From Melitaea cinxia (lineage: Eukaryota; Arthropoda; Insecta; Lepidoptera; Nymphalidae), in the NCBI RefSeq assembly GCF_905220565.1, contig NC_059415.1, positions 8,360,501-8,424,500 on the forward strand: a stretch of 64,000 bases of DNA, read 5' to 3'. This document shows, one piece after another, positions 14,728 to 27,479 of the stretch. Under the pieces are notes generated by a model, which was not told the DNA's origin, ran no database searches, and saw nothing but the letters and a program-made list of their open reading frames with translations. The first letter of the stretch is position 1. Each line of letters starts with the position of its first letter. Position numbers and translations under genes: made by a program.

Positions 14728-15350
14728 ATATATAAGCTGTTTTCGAGGTACGAAGCGGCGTGCGTTCTTGCCGGGCGATCCCCCCAGGGAATTACAGGCG
14801 GAGATCCTCGCCGAAATTTAAAACTTCGTGGCGAGATCCCGGGGGAGCCCCCGACGTTGGAGGAGGTCGCATGCATGCAGAGGCAAGCGCAGGACACCCT
14901 GTTGCGGCGGTGGACGGAGGACCTGGCCCCGCCGGTCCCCGGGCAGTGGACGGTGGACGCGGTCGGGCCGGTCTTTCGGAAGTGGGTGAGGTGGCGGTTC
15001 GGGCCGCTGACCTTCCGTTTGACCAAATCGCGAGACGGGAGGTGACTCCAGCCTGCCATGAGTATGGGGCGCTAGAAGATACGGCGCTCCACACGCTGGA
15101 GGTGTGCGCTGCGTGGACTCGCTTTCGGTGGCCCTCGGGCGGGATCTCTCACTGCCGAGCATCGTAAAAACCATGCTCGACAGTGAGAGATCGTGGCAGG
15201 CGGCGGCCTCCTTCTGCGAAGAGGTAATTACGCAAAAGGAGGCCTCGGAGGGGGTCAGGGAAAATGCCGTCTCCGCTGACCCACCTCGGCACAGACGTAC
15301 GGGGGCAAGGAGGAGACAGTTTGCCTACCTCCTCTCCCCCTCGTAATAGT
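14728..15350 (+). pseudogene. R1-clade non-LTR retrotransposon relic, ORF2 C-terminus
   Basis: Three frames hold successive pieces of one protein: EAACVLAGRSP to FGPLTF (frame of 14695-15045), ARREVTPACHEYGALEDTAL and HTLEVC (frame of 14760-15167), and RDLSLPSIVKTMLDSERSW with SFCEEVITQKEA (frame of 15104-15346). This order, with the CH..Y/C and H..C zinc-like motif and the Arg-rich end, is that of the post-RT domain of R1-clade elements in Lepidoptera. Two frame changes and loss of the usual segment before the zinc motif show it is dead. The GC content is far above the flanks, as in the clade's coding regions. Confidence 0.75.
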
Positions 15351-15510
15351 GGGGTCGCCGGCCGATAGTCGGGTGACCTCGGCCGGCCTGATTACATGAC
15401 CCCACATGTCTGTTGCTCACACAAGGCCACGCCCACCATTGTGCCAGGGCCCGGAGGTTTCGTCCGGGCCTACACCCAGGCGGATGACTGCTAACAACTT
15501 TAGATTACAT
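15351..15510 (+). other. GC-rich 3' untranslated tail of the R1-clade relic
   Basis: After the TAA the GC-rich composition continues with GGCCGGCCTGATTACATGAC and CCCGGAGGTTTCGTCCGGGC, which can form hairpins, and stops near GCGGATGACTGCTAAC. Composition then returns to AT-rich. I interpret it as the element's 3' UTR. Confidence 0.55.
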
Positions 15511-16822
15511 ACGACAAGTATGTTAGTTACTTTAACATGTAAGTTACTTTAAGTAAACAAGTTATATGAAACGGTATCTGGATTTTTATTCGTCGTATTC
15601 GTTTTATTTCTCGTCGTACTTTTAATATTTTATCCCAAATTCATTTACATAAGAGATTATTGTTTATTTATTTTAAATCATCTAGAAAAAGGAAGAGCAA
15701 GTACAAGACCAGTAGCGTGGAGAACAGTAGTCTTTAAGTTTAAAATAAGCCGTGAAATAACTTAAACGTTTTATGACATCGAAAGTGTACCACAAAGATA
15801 TTTACATGTTACGGTTTTTATAGATTAAATATTTATTTTTTAAGATTTTCACTCTCTTGTTTAAAAATATCACTAGTAAGAATAGACATAAAATTAGTTT
15901 TATTTAATTTTACATTTAATAATTTTATTAATTATATTAATATTACAAATGTGACAGTTTGGATGAAAGAATATAATGTATAGTAGGAGACTTCTTTCAC
16001 AAAATTAGTAATAGATTCACTGCATAGCTTTATTAGCCCTAGAAATATTTACAAAAAAATAATAATAATAATACTGCACTCAATTAGAGTCATATTCCTG
16101 GTGGGAGTGAGAGTGAAGTAGCCAAAGCGAGGCGAAAAAAGGTCCATAGGAATCCGCTTTTCACAAGATGGACTATGTATAGTTGTTAACATCCAGAACC
16201 ACGTATGCTAGAAAAATTTAACTAATCTAGATAAAACTTGGATAGTAGATAGCTAAATGTCCAAAATCACACATAGGCACGATATGAAACTCATTTTGGT
16301 TCTCTACTGCGGACCTAAGTTAGTAGGTTTCACGATATCACATCCTATCTCGTTCCGATATCGTATCGGCTGAACTAAAAGTGCTAAAATACAAGTCGTT
16401 TGACAAGTAAGATTAATCCTAAATCAAACTAGTTGCATTTATAATTCAATACGACATACGTATACAATCTATTTATAGCTAAAACGAAAGATGTTAAGAT
16501 TGACAAATAATATTACACTTTCACTCCGGTAAAGCTGTTATGTTCGGTATGTCATCTAGTTGTAATTTGTATTAATTGTAATTTCATAACGTTATTTTCA
16601 CTGGTTTCATTTCAATAGAATTCATAGTTGTGTAATTTGATCTAAGAGTGACATACTGACAGATTGTGTGATAGTTGAAACTGCAAATGAGAGATTTTGG
16701 AGGCCCAGAACATATTAGTTAACGCTTTCTGTGTCACGTCTTTAGCGCTCTGATCTCATAAGGATGTAGAATTAAAAAAAATGAATGATTGAATATGTAT
16801 ACAAATATATAATGTCATCATC
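15511..16822. other. Anonymous AT-rich DNA
   Basis: No credible coding region and no repeat I recognise. Confidence 0.5.
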
Positions 16823-16823
16823 G

Positions 16824-17140
16824 TCACTTCAGCCTGTCACGGTCCACTGCTGGACATAGGTCTCCCAAAAAATGGTGCTAACTCATATGTTTTGCCCATA
16901 GTCACCACGCTGGGCAGATGGGTTGGTGATCGCAGGGCTGGCTTTATCGCACCGAGGACGCTGCTGCCCGTCTTCGGCCTGTATATTTGAAAACCAGCAG
17001 TTGGATGGTTTTCCCATCATCGGCTGGCTTTATAAGTTCCAAGGTGGTAGCGGAACTGTGTTGTTCTTTAGTCACCTCTTACGACACCACGGGAAGAGAG
17101 GGGTGGCTATATTTTTTACTGCTGTAACCACACAGCATAT
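16824..17140 (-). mobile_element. SINE-like repeat family A, copy 3
   Basis: From TTCAGCCTGTCACGGTCCAC to GCTGTAACCACACAGCAT, near full length, reverse relative to the copy at 204-533. Confidence 0.75.
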
Positions 17141-17263
17141 ACAATGTATTTGTATGTATATATGCATGTTTGTATACATGTGAGTTTGATTTTATATGTC
17201 TGCTTGTAAGTGTATGTAGTTGTTTTTTTTTACTTGAAGTCACAAAGTTATGTTTAATTTTTT

Positions 17264-17850
17264 AACTGACTTCCAAAAAAGGAGGAAATTCTCAATTCGA
17301 CTGTATTTTTTTTATGTATGTTACTTCAGAACTTTTGACTGGGTGGAGCGATTTCGACAAATTTTCTTTTAATCGAAAGGTGGTGTGTGTCATTTGGTCC
17401 CATTTAAATTTATTTGAGATCTAACAATAACTTTTCGAGTTATATCTAATAATGCGTTTTTACTTGACGCTTTTTTCGTCGATCTACGTTGTATTATACC
17501 GCATAACTTTCTACTGGATGTACCGATTTTGATAATTCTTTTTTTGTTAGAAAGGGGATATCTCTACTTACTTGATAAGAAAATCAGGATCTGATGATGG
17601 GATCCCAGAGAAATCGAGAGAAACTCTCAAAAATCCGCATAATTTTTTACTGGGTGTACCGATTTTGATAGTTTTTAATTTAATCGAAAGCTGATGTTTA
17701 TCATGTGGTCACATATAAATTTTATCGAGATCTGATAACTACTTTTTGAGTAAACTTTGATAACGCGTAGTTACTTGACTATTTTTTCGTATTACTTACT
17801 CGTCGATGTAATTGAAGTCGGTTTTTTTTCGTTTGCGAGCAAACACAATT
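17264..17850 (+). repeat. Repeat family C, longest copy
   Basis: TTAACTGACTTCCAAAAAAG through to GCGAGCAAACACAATTA, including the ATCTGATGATGGGATCCCAG middle block and two CATAA..TTT.TACTGG.TGTACCGATTTTG blocks, which look like an internal duplication. Confidence 0.75.
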
Positions 17851-18500
17851 ATTTTATGAATATTTTAGTTTTTTACTGTCCTAATCATAATCCAGAAGAT
17901 TGACTGGTTGATATAATTGTATGGCTTTAAGTTCGCACAGCATATTCTGCATAATTTTTTGATAAAGTTTAATAAATAAAATAAAAAGTATACTGGCTAT
18001 CAAGGCAACAAGTTCAATGCCTCATCCGTATCATCATCATTTATGGCTAGGTTAACGGGGTACGTTGTAAATGTTTTCGTTTTTATATCTTGTTATGACA
18101 AACAATATATAAACGAGTGATATCCAGCTGGAATGTTAGAAAAATTTTGTTACAACAAATTTTATTGAAAGAACTAATAACTTTGTTTGTTTGTTGTTGA
18201 ATAACTTTTGTTGTTTGTTGACACAATGTGTTAATTATTTTTAAAAGTTATAAAGTTTTAATGTATCGAAAGTTTAAAATATACTCAGAACAATATCTTA
18301 AAATAATTGTTATATTACGCTTACATAATCTATAAAAATATCTTACGGTTCCCGTCAAAGTCAGTTATATGATACATCGTTACAAATATAATGTCTGTAC
18401 TCTAAAGCTTTATTTGTCCATTAACCGACTTAAGAGAACTAAGGGAAGTTTTAAATCCGTATATACCTTAACGTTTATTTACCGTTATATATTTATGTGA
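17851..18500. other. Anonymous AT-rich DNA
   Basis: Nothing assignable seen. Confidence 0.45.
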
Positions 18501-18755
18501 CTAGTTTTTGCCCGACATTTCGTCTAAATGGAAATTTTCATGTTACCCCATATATTATACTGTCATAGGAATCTCAGAGGTATGTAATAGGAATCGTGTT
18601 TTTCCAGCGATATCATGTCGATCCCTAGTACTGTATGTAATAAAAACAAACCTTTTTTTAACAAAAATAGCCCCGAGCTAATCCAATATATAAGCTATCT
18701 CTAAGCCAAATTTCTCCCAAATTTAATCACTCTGGCGTGATTGAGTACGTATAAA
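18501..18755 (-). mobile_element. Degenerate Helitron-like element
   Basis: CTAGTTTTTGCCCGACATTT followed by CGTCTAAATGG is a decayed reverse complement of the 3' end seen in the other copies (ACGAAGTCGCGGGCAG..CTAG). The 5' end is not clear. Confidence 0.4.
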
Positions 18756-19277
18756 AATTCGCATTTACAATAGTAGTAACGTTTTAGTGATTGTTTTAAT
18801 ATTAATTACGTTGTACCAAATAGTCTCAAATTAACATAAATATGTTTAAATTAAGATTAATGATCATTCGCGAACGTAACTCAACGACGGATTAAAATAA
18901 ATCACTTCCGAGAAACTTGTTCGTAAAAAAATGTATAATCTTAGAGAGATATAGTTCTAGAGTCGACCGTCTTGATGGTGACGTAAGTTTACGGATTAAA
19001 TTCGCACTTTCGTACTCCTTTTAAATGCCTGGTATGCCAAAGCTACTATGAGTTAACTTCATATTTGGCCACATATTCTACTCTGTTTATAAGTAAGTGG
19101 AACATGCGCTGAAAAAATTACAGGTTTTTTAAAATGACAAAGGTCTGGCCCTCGCGGCTCTTGGTCTATTGTAATGTATAATGGATGTGTTTGGATAAAT
19201 ATTTTTTCTTATTTTGGTTTTCCTGGTCAGTCTCTCCAGAAAACTGACTGGTGTCTCGTTAAATACGTGACTCAGTA
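18756..19277. other. Anonymous AT-rich DNA
   Basis: No gene or repeat recognised. Confidence 0.4.
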
Positions 19278-19620
19278 TCTATATATTAATACGTGAAGCA
19301 AAAACCTTGTAACTACCCCTTTTTACGAAAATTGTATGGACGGAGGAGTATGAAATTTTGCACACTTATAGTTTATATAGAGAATGTTAATATATTTTAT
19401 TAATTATGCATAAAAATATATTAAATTAATAAAAAAACCTTACACACACTCCCATGTATTTGACACACATACGCATATTATACTCTTTTGTTGATTGTCA
19501 AAGTCCGTAGTCAAATTGAAAATTTTAAAAAAAAGGTTCTTTATTTTCATAATTTTTTTTGGTTTTCTTTAATTTAAAATTTCAATTATGGACGAATTTC
19601 GACCTCTGGGCGACCACTAG
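19278..19620 (+). mobile_element. Helitron-like repeat family E
   Basis: Begins A|TCTATATATTAATACGTGAA and ends GGGCGACCACTAG|T. A shorter copy ends CGAATTTCGACCACTAG at 37757 and a third 3' end (GGGTGACAACTAG) is at 27954. Non-coding, 343 bp. TC start and CTAG end inserted between A and T fit Helitron rules. Confidence 0.55.
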
Positions 19621-21179
19621 TTGAAATAAATACCTGATAGTTCGGATATCGATTAGTTCAGATAAGAAAATATTACACCACATTGGAGCAAAGTGGTTGA
19701 TTTTGCTATTGTCATTATCCTATCACGAGATTCTTTTTCCCAATGGTAAGCCGTTCGCAGGTTCTGATCTATTTGGAAAAGTAATTTATTAATTAAATGG
19801 GTTTCCCACAGACATTACTTGTTTTTTTTTAAGATTTTGATTTAAAAAACTAAAAGTTTAAACAACTTTATATAGGTATTTTGTCTTGAGATCTTACCGT
19901 ACCGGTTCGTACTTGACCGGTTTTTTACTCTAAGCTGTTCAATATATTAAGAATAGTTTTAAACGATCAAGCACCAAGTTAATACTTCGAAACTTAATAT
20001 AGAGTTGATAAAACATTACATACGTACAACATTTTCTCAAGCGTGAAATCCAAACATATGGAATTGTGTATGAAAATTATTCTAGCTAATTACAGCGGTA
20101 CTTAGTTATAGGTCTGTGGTTAGGAGCTATTAGGAAGTATAATATAGACAGTGAAATGAACGTATAAGGCACAATTAAGACTTTCTAGCTTAAGATCGTG
20201 TTTATGAAGGAGTTGTTGCGAAATCGTCGGAATCGATTTCAAGATATTTAAATTACTGATACCAGGATTGTTATATACTTTTTTTTTAAATATAATGGCA
20301 AAAGTTATAAATGTGGACGTATATAAATTATTACAAATATTTTTTTTGACACAATAAACGTCATAGAAATGAATGTAATTTATTTATTTATTTACTCTTT
20401 ATTGTATAACACGATATGCAAATACAAAATAATAATACAGACGACAACTTAAGAATTTAGTATATAAAATTCGTAAAGTTGTTTTAAAGAAATATTAGTT
20501 TTTAATATATACGTTAGCTAACAGATTTGAATAACAAACATTTGCACGGAATATGCTAAAATTTGTCATAATAATCGATCCCGATACCGTCAGTGCAACA
20601 ATCAGTAAATGTAACTATTGCGTCAGGCAGAATAAGTTCATAAAATTTATACACAGAATAATTATCTCAAGAAACCAGTAATTTTTTTTGCAATAATAAT
20701 TTGATAACAATTGTTGTTTGAAATGTAGATATATTATGAGAGAATTTAATTTTACCAATATGTATGTATTTATGTGTTACAAATATCTGTTTATTTTAAT
20801 AGGGCTACTAAAAATTGCCTCCCGTTTTGAGTTAGGTTTGCAAAACATCAAAGCATAACATAGCAACACGAATAAAACCTAAATCACATGAATCTTTTTT
20901 TAATTTCCATACAAACTTTGACATCAAGGGTTGAAATTTGCTAGTAAATAAACAGTATATGAATTGAGGAAATTTTTTAATTCGTACATTCATTGTAATT
21001 TTCTGTTCCAACGACTTTCGGTATAAAGTAAGCCCTTCAGTACTTACCTATTTACCTGCAAAATAATTCCATACGTAAAAATAAACAAATAAAATGTACA
21101 ACTTTATTATTAAGAAATTATAACATATAATCAATACAATAAAGAAATATTTTTAACTTCAAAAAAATGTATATAATTT
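19621..21179. other. Anonymous AT-rich DNA
   Basis: No credible coding region over about 1.5 kb. Confidence 0.45.
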
Positions 21180-21181
21180 TC

Positions 21182-21898
21182 TTCACTTCAGCCTATCGCA
21201 GTCCACTGCTGGACATAGGCCTCCCCAAGTTCGCGCCACACATCCCGGTCTTCCGCAATCCTCATCCAGCCTACACCGGCAATCTTACGTAGATCGTCGG
21301 TCCAACGGGCCGGAGGACGTCCCACACTGCGTTTGCCAAGACGCGGTCTCCACTCTAGGACCCGTCTACTCCAACGGCCATCGGTCCTGCGACACAGATG
21401 ACCAGCCCACTGCCACTTCAACTTGCTAATTCTGCGGGCTATGTCGGTTACCTTTGTTCTCTCGCGGATAGTCTCATTTCTAATACTGTCTTTGAGAGAG
21501 ACCCCAAGCATAGCCCGTTCCATTGCACGTTGAGCGACTTTAAACTTGTGGACCAGTCCCTTGGTCAGTGTCCACGTCTCGGCTCCGTATGTTAACACAG
21601 GCAGGACGCATTGCTCGAAAGCTTTTGTCTTCAAGCATTGCGGAATCTTCGAAGTGAAGACTCGACGGAGTCTGCCAAACGCCGCCCAGCCCAACCGAAT
21701 CCTCCTATCGGCCTCCTTCTCGAAGTTGTTGCGGCCTAGTTGGATAGTATGGCCTAGGTAAATATAATCCTGAACAACTTCGAGAAGGGTGCCATCGACC
21801 GATACCGGTATCGGTATGACTTGGTTGTTAAACATAACTTTCGTCTTATCCAAGTTCATACAGAGACCGACACGTCGGGAGGACTCGTTTAGGCCGAT
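21182..21898 (-). pseudogene. RTE-clade LINE, 5'-truncated; end of RT domain to 3' end
   Basis: The frame from 21859 down to 21188 (223 codons, undamaged) starts MNLDKTKVMF, preceded by readable in-frame NESSRRVGL up to 21898. It then has YIYLGH, RIRLGWAAFGRL, VLTYGAETWTLT, KWQWAGHLCRR, RSVGRPPARWTDDLRKIAGV and ends AYVQQWTAIG. This is the standard end of the reverse transcriptase of RTE-type elements plus its C-terminal segment. The endonuclease and most of the RT are missing: a dead-on-arrival insertion. Its 3' end is the sequence shared with SINE family A. Confidence 0.85.
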
Positions 21899-22400
21899 AT
21901 TTTAATAATAATTTTCTTAATATATTTTTTTACTTAGTAGTAAGTTTAAACTTTTTTTATTTTTTAAAAAGAACGTACTCTAGGGATATGAGCTGATCTG
22001 TTACTTGTATAAGGCAGAATCTTAGAGAAATAAACGAAATTTTGCAATAATGCTATATTTCATTAATTACTCATAAATCTCAAAATTGATATTCGTTTTG
22101 AGCTTTCTGTGCTAATATAAGTTTTTTTATTCATTACAAAATGTTTACTACAGAAGTAGTCGAATAGAAATGTGGCGATGATCTAATGTCATCCTTTGGA
22201 GATATTTGATATAATTCCTTATAATTGTATTGTGTTAGTAAATAAATTTATACAAGATTGTTACTTTTACTTCGCAAAAACAGTGTTTTAACTAAAAATT
22301 AATTAGTAAAAATTTCTCATTGAATGAAGAATTGAATTAATTTTAAAGTAAGAAGTGCATGAATAAAACCAAAAAAAAAAAAAAAATATACTTCGTGGAA
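21899..22400. other. Anonymous AT-rich DNA
   Basis: No gene. A long A-run lies near 22370-22387. Confidence 0.4.
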
Positions 22401-22429
22401 TTTTCAAAATTTATACAGTGTGTAACAAA

Positions 22430-22605
22430 CTTAAAAGGTTTTCAAGCAGTGGTGTCGTTTTGGTGAGTAAGGTGACCAGAAACCCTGGGGGGGGGGTTTG
22501 GTTCAGCAACGTGCTTGCGATGCTTCTGGTGTTGCAGGCGTCTATAAGTTACGGTAATCGCTTACCATCAGGTGAGCCGTACGCTTGTTTGCCGACCTAG
22601 TTATA
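22430..22605 (-). repeat. Repeat family B, 5' part
   Basis: Reverse orientation: GGTGAGTAAGGTGACCAGA, a run of about ten G, then CGCTTACCATCAGGTGAGCC and TTGCCGACCTAGTT. Confidence 0.65.
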
Positions 22606-23954
22606 TAAAAAAAGTAACCGAACACCTTTACGTTCTACAAGAAGAATGCTACATTCTACGTAATACATTGTTATACGAACATTACACAACAAATAGATTT
22701 AGAAAAAATAAACTCAAATTACAACAATTAAGATATCAAATAATGTTATTATCACATAAAGCCTTTTATAATAAAAAGCAATATAAGCATTCAAATGAAT
22801 CGATATTGATTTGATGTAAATACTATATACATCAATAGAATTTAAAATGTTTGTGAAATCTACAGACTTGTAAAGCTATTTTGACTTTCTATTTTATGTA
22901 AGTGAAATAACTAAATTACTTTCGATGAATAAAGGAGACCACTCATCGAACTGTTTGCATTACGTTTAAATTAATTTTGTGAGACCTGACATGTGATATT
23001 GAGAGTATGATTCAATTTATAAAATAATAATGATTTAATTTATTGAATCAAAGTTGTCATGGAAGTAAATTGATGATTCTAAATATAAGGAAAGAATAAA
23101 TTCTTAAAGAAAAAAAAAAGAAAAAAAAAGTATTTATATCTTTACGGTTATGAAAATAACAAGCTTAAGTTACTGGACTCGTACGGTTGTAGTTTACTGA
23201 TTATAAAAATTACCACTTGTTACTTTTTACTGACATTTCTGACTTGCAATCATTTATTATTTGTTATTGTCATGATCACGTTTCACGGAAATTTTAAATA
23301 GAACTGTATATTCTATGAGGTTCTGAATAAAAGTTGATGTTCAGATTTATTAACGCACTGCCTTAATCAGTAAAGCCGTTTTAAATATTGATCGCTTATA
23401 TATTTAATGTAGCGAATATTTTTATCTCTACAGATAATTAGAATCTCAAATAAAATCGAAGTTCGTGAAGCAATAACGTCGGAACGTAAATGGCTTATTT
23501 AAAAGAGATCTGAGGGTCTCGAGGGGTTCATATAGTCGGTAATGCTGGAATTTTGTTCAGTGAAAATACATTTTTAGGTATCTATTTTAAATACAAAACG
23601 TCGCGTCTACTGGGAATTTAAAAATAAAAACGAATCACTATACCGATCACTTGTACCACTTTGTTTTTTTTTTTAATATTGAACTGTCGAAACAAAAAAT
23701 ATTTTTTTAAATGTAATCACATATGATATAACATAAATATTCTTAAAAGAAATATAATTTTATTCTTTTTCTTAAATTGGTTAATAGTAATTGATGCCGT
23801 CCTCAACAACATTATGCTATCAATTCTGATGTCCTAGATTACTTTAAAATCTCGTCCTCATAAAATCGATTTATAGGTGTTTATCGATACATTTCCGTTT
23901 AACTTCTTAACAAAAGAGAGTCTTGTTAAGAAACTAAACATACCAACGTTTCAG
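22606..23954. other. Anonymous AT-rich DNA
   Basis: Nothing assignable. The short frame 22572-22814 begins inside repeat B and shows no protein family features. Confidence 0.45.
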
Positions 23955-24345
23955 CCCGCTGGGGTAGTAAGGTAGCTAAGAGGTGCGGGGTAGGCCGTTG
24001 CGGATAGGGTTGACAACTTCCTTGCAAAACGCTACAGTAATCGATAACCATCGGCAAGTCAGGCGATCAACTGATACTCGTATAGGGCGCAGTAGGACAT
24101 TTCGTGCTCAAAACATGGAGCAATCCGATTGAGGTAGCACCTTGATCTTACAGAAGATCACAGCTAAATAATACTGTTTTCTAGCAGTGTTGTGTTCCAG
24201 TTGGTGAGTAAGGTGACCAGAGCTCCCGGGTAACTGGGGATAGGGACGGCAAAGCGCTTGCGATGCTTCTGGTGTCACAGACGTCTATAAGCTACGGTAA
24301 TCGCTTACCATCAGGGGAGCCGTACGCTTGTTTGCCGCCGTTATT
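23955..24345 (-). repeat. Repeat family B, near-complete copy plus a second degraded piece
   Basis: 24105-24345 is a full reverse copy from the AAAACATGGAGCAATCCGA end to CGTACGCTTGTTTGCCG. 23955-24070 (GGGGTAGTAAGGTAGCTAAG, GATAACCATCGGCAAGTCAG) is a second, decayed copy in the same orientation. Confidence 0.6.
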
Positions 24346-24391
24346 GTATAAGAAATCGCAATTATTCTATGAGTACAGTTTAATGACGCGA

Positions 24392-24735
24392 CCGTGACGC
24401 CGCGTTGGCGCAACGGTTACAGCCATGGACTGTATCTGTTGTGCTGGCGGTTACGGGTTCGATCCCCACACATGATAAACATTTGTATTGGCCATACAGG
24501 TGTTTGCCGTGGTCTGGGTGTTTGTGCAGTCCTTGTGAGTCTCCCCACCGTGCCTCGGAGAGCACGTTAAGCCGTCGGTCCCGGTTGTTATCATGTACAC
24601 CTGATAGCGATCGTTACTCATAGTAGGGAATATATCCACCAACCCGCATTGGAGCAGTGTGGTGGATTAAGCTCTGGTCCTTCTCCTACATGGGGAAAAA
24701 GGCCTATGCCCAGTAGTGGCATATTACAGGCGTAC
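24392..24735 (+). mobile_element. tRNA-headed SINE
   Basis: Head with A-box-like TTGGCGCAACGG and B-box GGTTCGATCCC, then the body GCCTCGGAGAGCACGTTAAG, CGTCGGTCCCGGTTGTTATC, GATAGCGATCGTTACTCATA. It ends with GGCCTATGCCCAGTAGTGG, an RTE-like tail. The pol III boxes are internal promoter remnants, not a functional tRNA gene. Confidence 0.8.
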
Positions 24736-24739
24736 AATT

Positions 24740-25700
24740 TAGTAGGCATAATCACTTTACAGTTAGGTAATTAAATTTAAATAGTGTTATAAGTCAAGTT
24801 TCCTAACTGTTTGTTAAAGCGACCAATCGAAGTTGAACTGCGATAGCCGACGTACTAAAGGGTCGGTAAAATGAAAGTGAATTTTACAATTTTATGTCAG
24901 TTTTAAGTTTGCTTATGTATCTATGTCTCTATGTATGTAATGTTTACATGAACACAGTTAAAAAAAATTGTAAAAGTACTTCTAAAATATGGCAGTTTGA
25001 TTCTGATCAGTTACAAACTTGAGCAAACTTTTTTTTCTAACAGATAATGACATTTGTTTATTTATTTATTTATTTATTTAATGCATAAAAACTTATATCT
25101 AACATTACATAAGGCAGATTTTTATTACAATCCTACAACATAACAGTATAATTGAGATTCCGATAACAGGAAACTCCAAGTCGAGTTATTACTTTATGTT
25201 CAAAATTTTGTGCGTATATATTAATATAATCAGTATAATCGTTGAAAAAAAAATCTTAAGTAATCGCTAATCATAGCAATGTAACATATAGGAAGTAAGT
25301 CTTTAGAGCTGTTAATACTCTTAAAATATTTACACGTGCCCGCATACGATACTAAAGACTTTGTACCATTATTGATTGTGCACAGACGAAAGATTGGTAA
25401 AAAGAAGTACCATTCGAAGCGGGACAGGAAAAACTTCTTTAGATACCCACTTTAAAAAAGTTAGTCGAGTAGTAGTAGTAAAAAATAAATTAAAAATTTC
25501 GTTGCATTCCATTTCTTTTTTTTAATTTAATAAAATGGTTGTTTAGAATTCCTAATGTGTGGGTAACACAAAAATAAAATCGTAGATATTAATAAAATGG
25601 ATTAAGAAATATTTGATAATACATTTAGAAAATATATATAGAATAGTTAACAATTGCAAGTTACTAGCCCTTAAGGATATGAGATTATGTATCATCAAAT
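24740..25700. other. AT-rich DNA with a TTTA microsatellite
   Basis: Contains (TTTA)n at about 25057-25080. No gene seen. Confidence 0.45.
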
Positions 25701-25706
25701 ATGACT

Positions 25707-26030
25707 GTGCTGTGTGGCTACGGCACCAAAGAATATAGCCACCCCCTCTCTTCCCGTGGGTGTCGTAAGAGGTGACTAAGGGGTAACAAGGTTCCACTAC
25801 CACCTTGGAACTTAAGAAGCCGACCGATGGCGGGATAACCATCTAACCGCTGGCTTTGAAACACACAGGCTGAAGACGAGCAGCAGCGTCTTAGGTGCGA
25901 CAAAGCCAGCCCTGCGGTCACCAAGCCCAGCGTGGTGACTATGGGCAACACACATGAGTTCACGCATTTTTGTGGAGGCCTATGTCCAGCAGTAGACTAC
26001 AATAGGCTGGAATGATGATGATGATGATGA
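25707..26030 (+). mobile_element. SINE-like repeat family A, copy 4
   Basis: From GCTGTGTGGCTACGGCACCA to GGCCTATGTCCAGCAGTAG and a (GATGAT)n tail, the short-repeat tail typical of RTE-mobilised sequences. Confidence 0.8.
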
Positions 26031-26791
26031 AATATGACTGATAATGATGACCAATTCTTGACTGGTTTTCTTATAAAATACTAGCGATATTTTTTTCGTC
26101 CAATTTTGTCTTATTTTTATTATTATTATTTTATACGATTTTTTACCGCCATATTTTTTTATTAACCTTACAATAACGAATAACAAAAAAAGGACTCATT
26201 CAATGCAATTGTTCGAAAGTTATACATACGCGTAAATACATTTTTAATTACATAGATAATAATATTCTGTGTTTCTAGATTTTGGTATAATTTTGGGGAC
26301 TAAGTATCGCTAACCATTTAACGGTAATATTACCAACAAACAAGATTGGGTATATAGAACGAGTGTCATTACGTAAATACATTGTTCTAACTTGACTTTC
26401 ACTGTTAACAGTTGCAGTGTGTCCATTGCCAATATTCCCAGCGCTTTTGGAGTTTACCAATTATATGGACAATGGTCAACCCTCTTTTATTTAATATAAA
26501 TGATAATGAGAAGTATTCTGAAAGTAACTTGAATATACATAGATAGAGGAGCTATTTAGATTTAGACAATGACATATACAATCTTAATCGGTTAGTATAC
26601 TTTTTCTACTCACTTATTTTTACTTAAGTAGAATATAAGAATATAAGTTATAGAATATAAGTTAGAATACCGTCATATTTGTACTACTAGAGGTTACAAA
26701 ATAAAACTAAAAGCGTTTTGAGAAAATTTAATCGGAAATGAAAATTGATCCCCATTGGAAAAATTAATAAATCTAATAACCTTATTAGTAA
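26031..26791. other. Anonymous AT-rich DNA
   Basis: No recognised feature. Confidence 0.4.
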
Positions 26792-27101
26792 TTAGCTGTG
26801 CCCGCGACTTCGTCCGCGTGGAGTTAAAAAAAAATATTGTTCAGCTCGCAGAGTTACAAAATAAAAATATTTCTAAAATAAAAGTAGCCTCAGTTACTTC
26901 TTATTACATGAGCTTTCTGCCAGTAAAAGTTTCGTCAAAATCCGTCCAGCCGTTTCGGAGATTAGCCGGAACAAACACAGACAGACAAAAATTGTAAAAA
27001 AGTTGATTTTGGTATATGTACCGTGTATACATATGCATTTAGTAAAAAGCGGTTATTTTAATATTAAAAAAAGACACTCTAATTTTATTTATTTGTATAG
27101 A
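26792..27101 (-). mobile_element. Helitron-like element, complete 310-bp copy
   Basis: Minus-strand start A|TCTATACAAATAAATAAAAT at 27101 and end CACAGCTAA|T at 26792, preceded by the CGCGgacgaagtCGCG hairpin. Interior words GCGGTTATTTTA, CCGTTTCGGAGATTAGCC and AACAAACACAGACAGACAA are those of an abundant lepidopteran repeat. Non-coding. Confidence 0.7.
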
Positions 27102-27479
27102 TGACCAACAAACAAAGAATGACATCGTAATCATTTGAAATTTTTAAATGTCTGTATTATGCATAACAAATTCTCACGAAACTGTATTTACCTAATGTTG
27201 TCGTGATTACCGACTTGCCTGTAAAATATAGGTTTTTTTTTTAATGAAACGACTGGTAGCTTCCACATCTGATAGAAACGTTCATTTTTGCTCAGATAAT
27301 CGGAATTTTAAACTTAGCGAAATGTTAGCAGCATTCTGTATAAAATGTCACTCGTATATGAATTATAGTAGTAGGTTGGTAGTAGTTATAATCAACGGGT
27401 AGTATATATCTCAACTGGAGGTGATAATCTAAGGTAGATATTTAAAGGGGGGAGGGTCGAAGTGAGTCACATCATCAAA

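Noticed and set aside
14691..15174. Antisense frames across the GC-rich block
   Set aside because: The plus strand carries the R1-clade protein pieces; antisense openness comes from high GC.
24392..24470. Possible tRNA gene
   Set aside because: Same reason: internal pol III boxes of a SINE.
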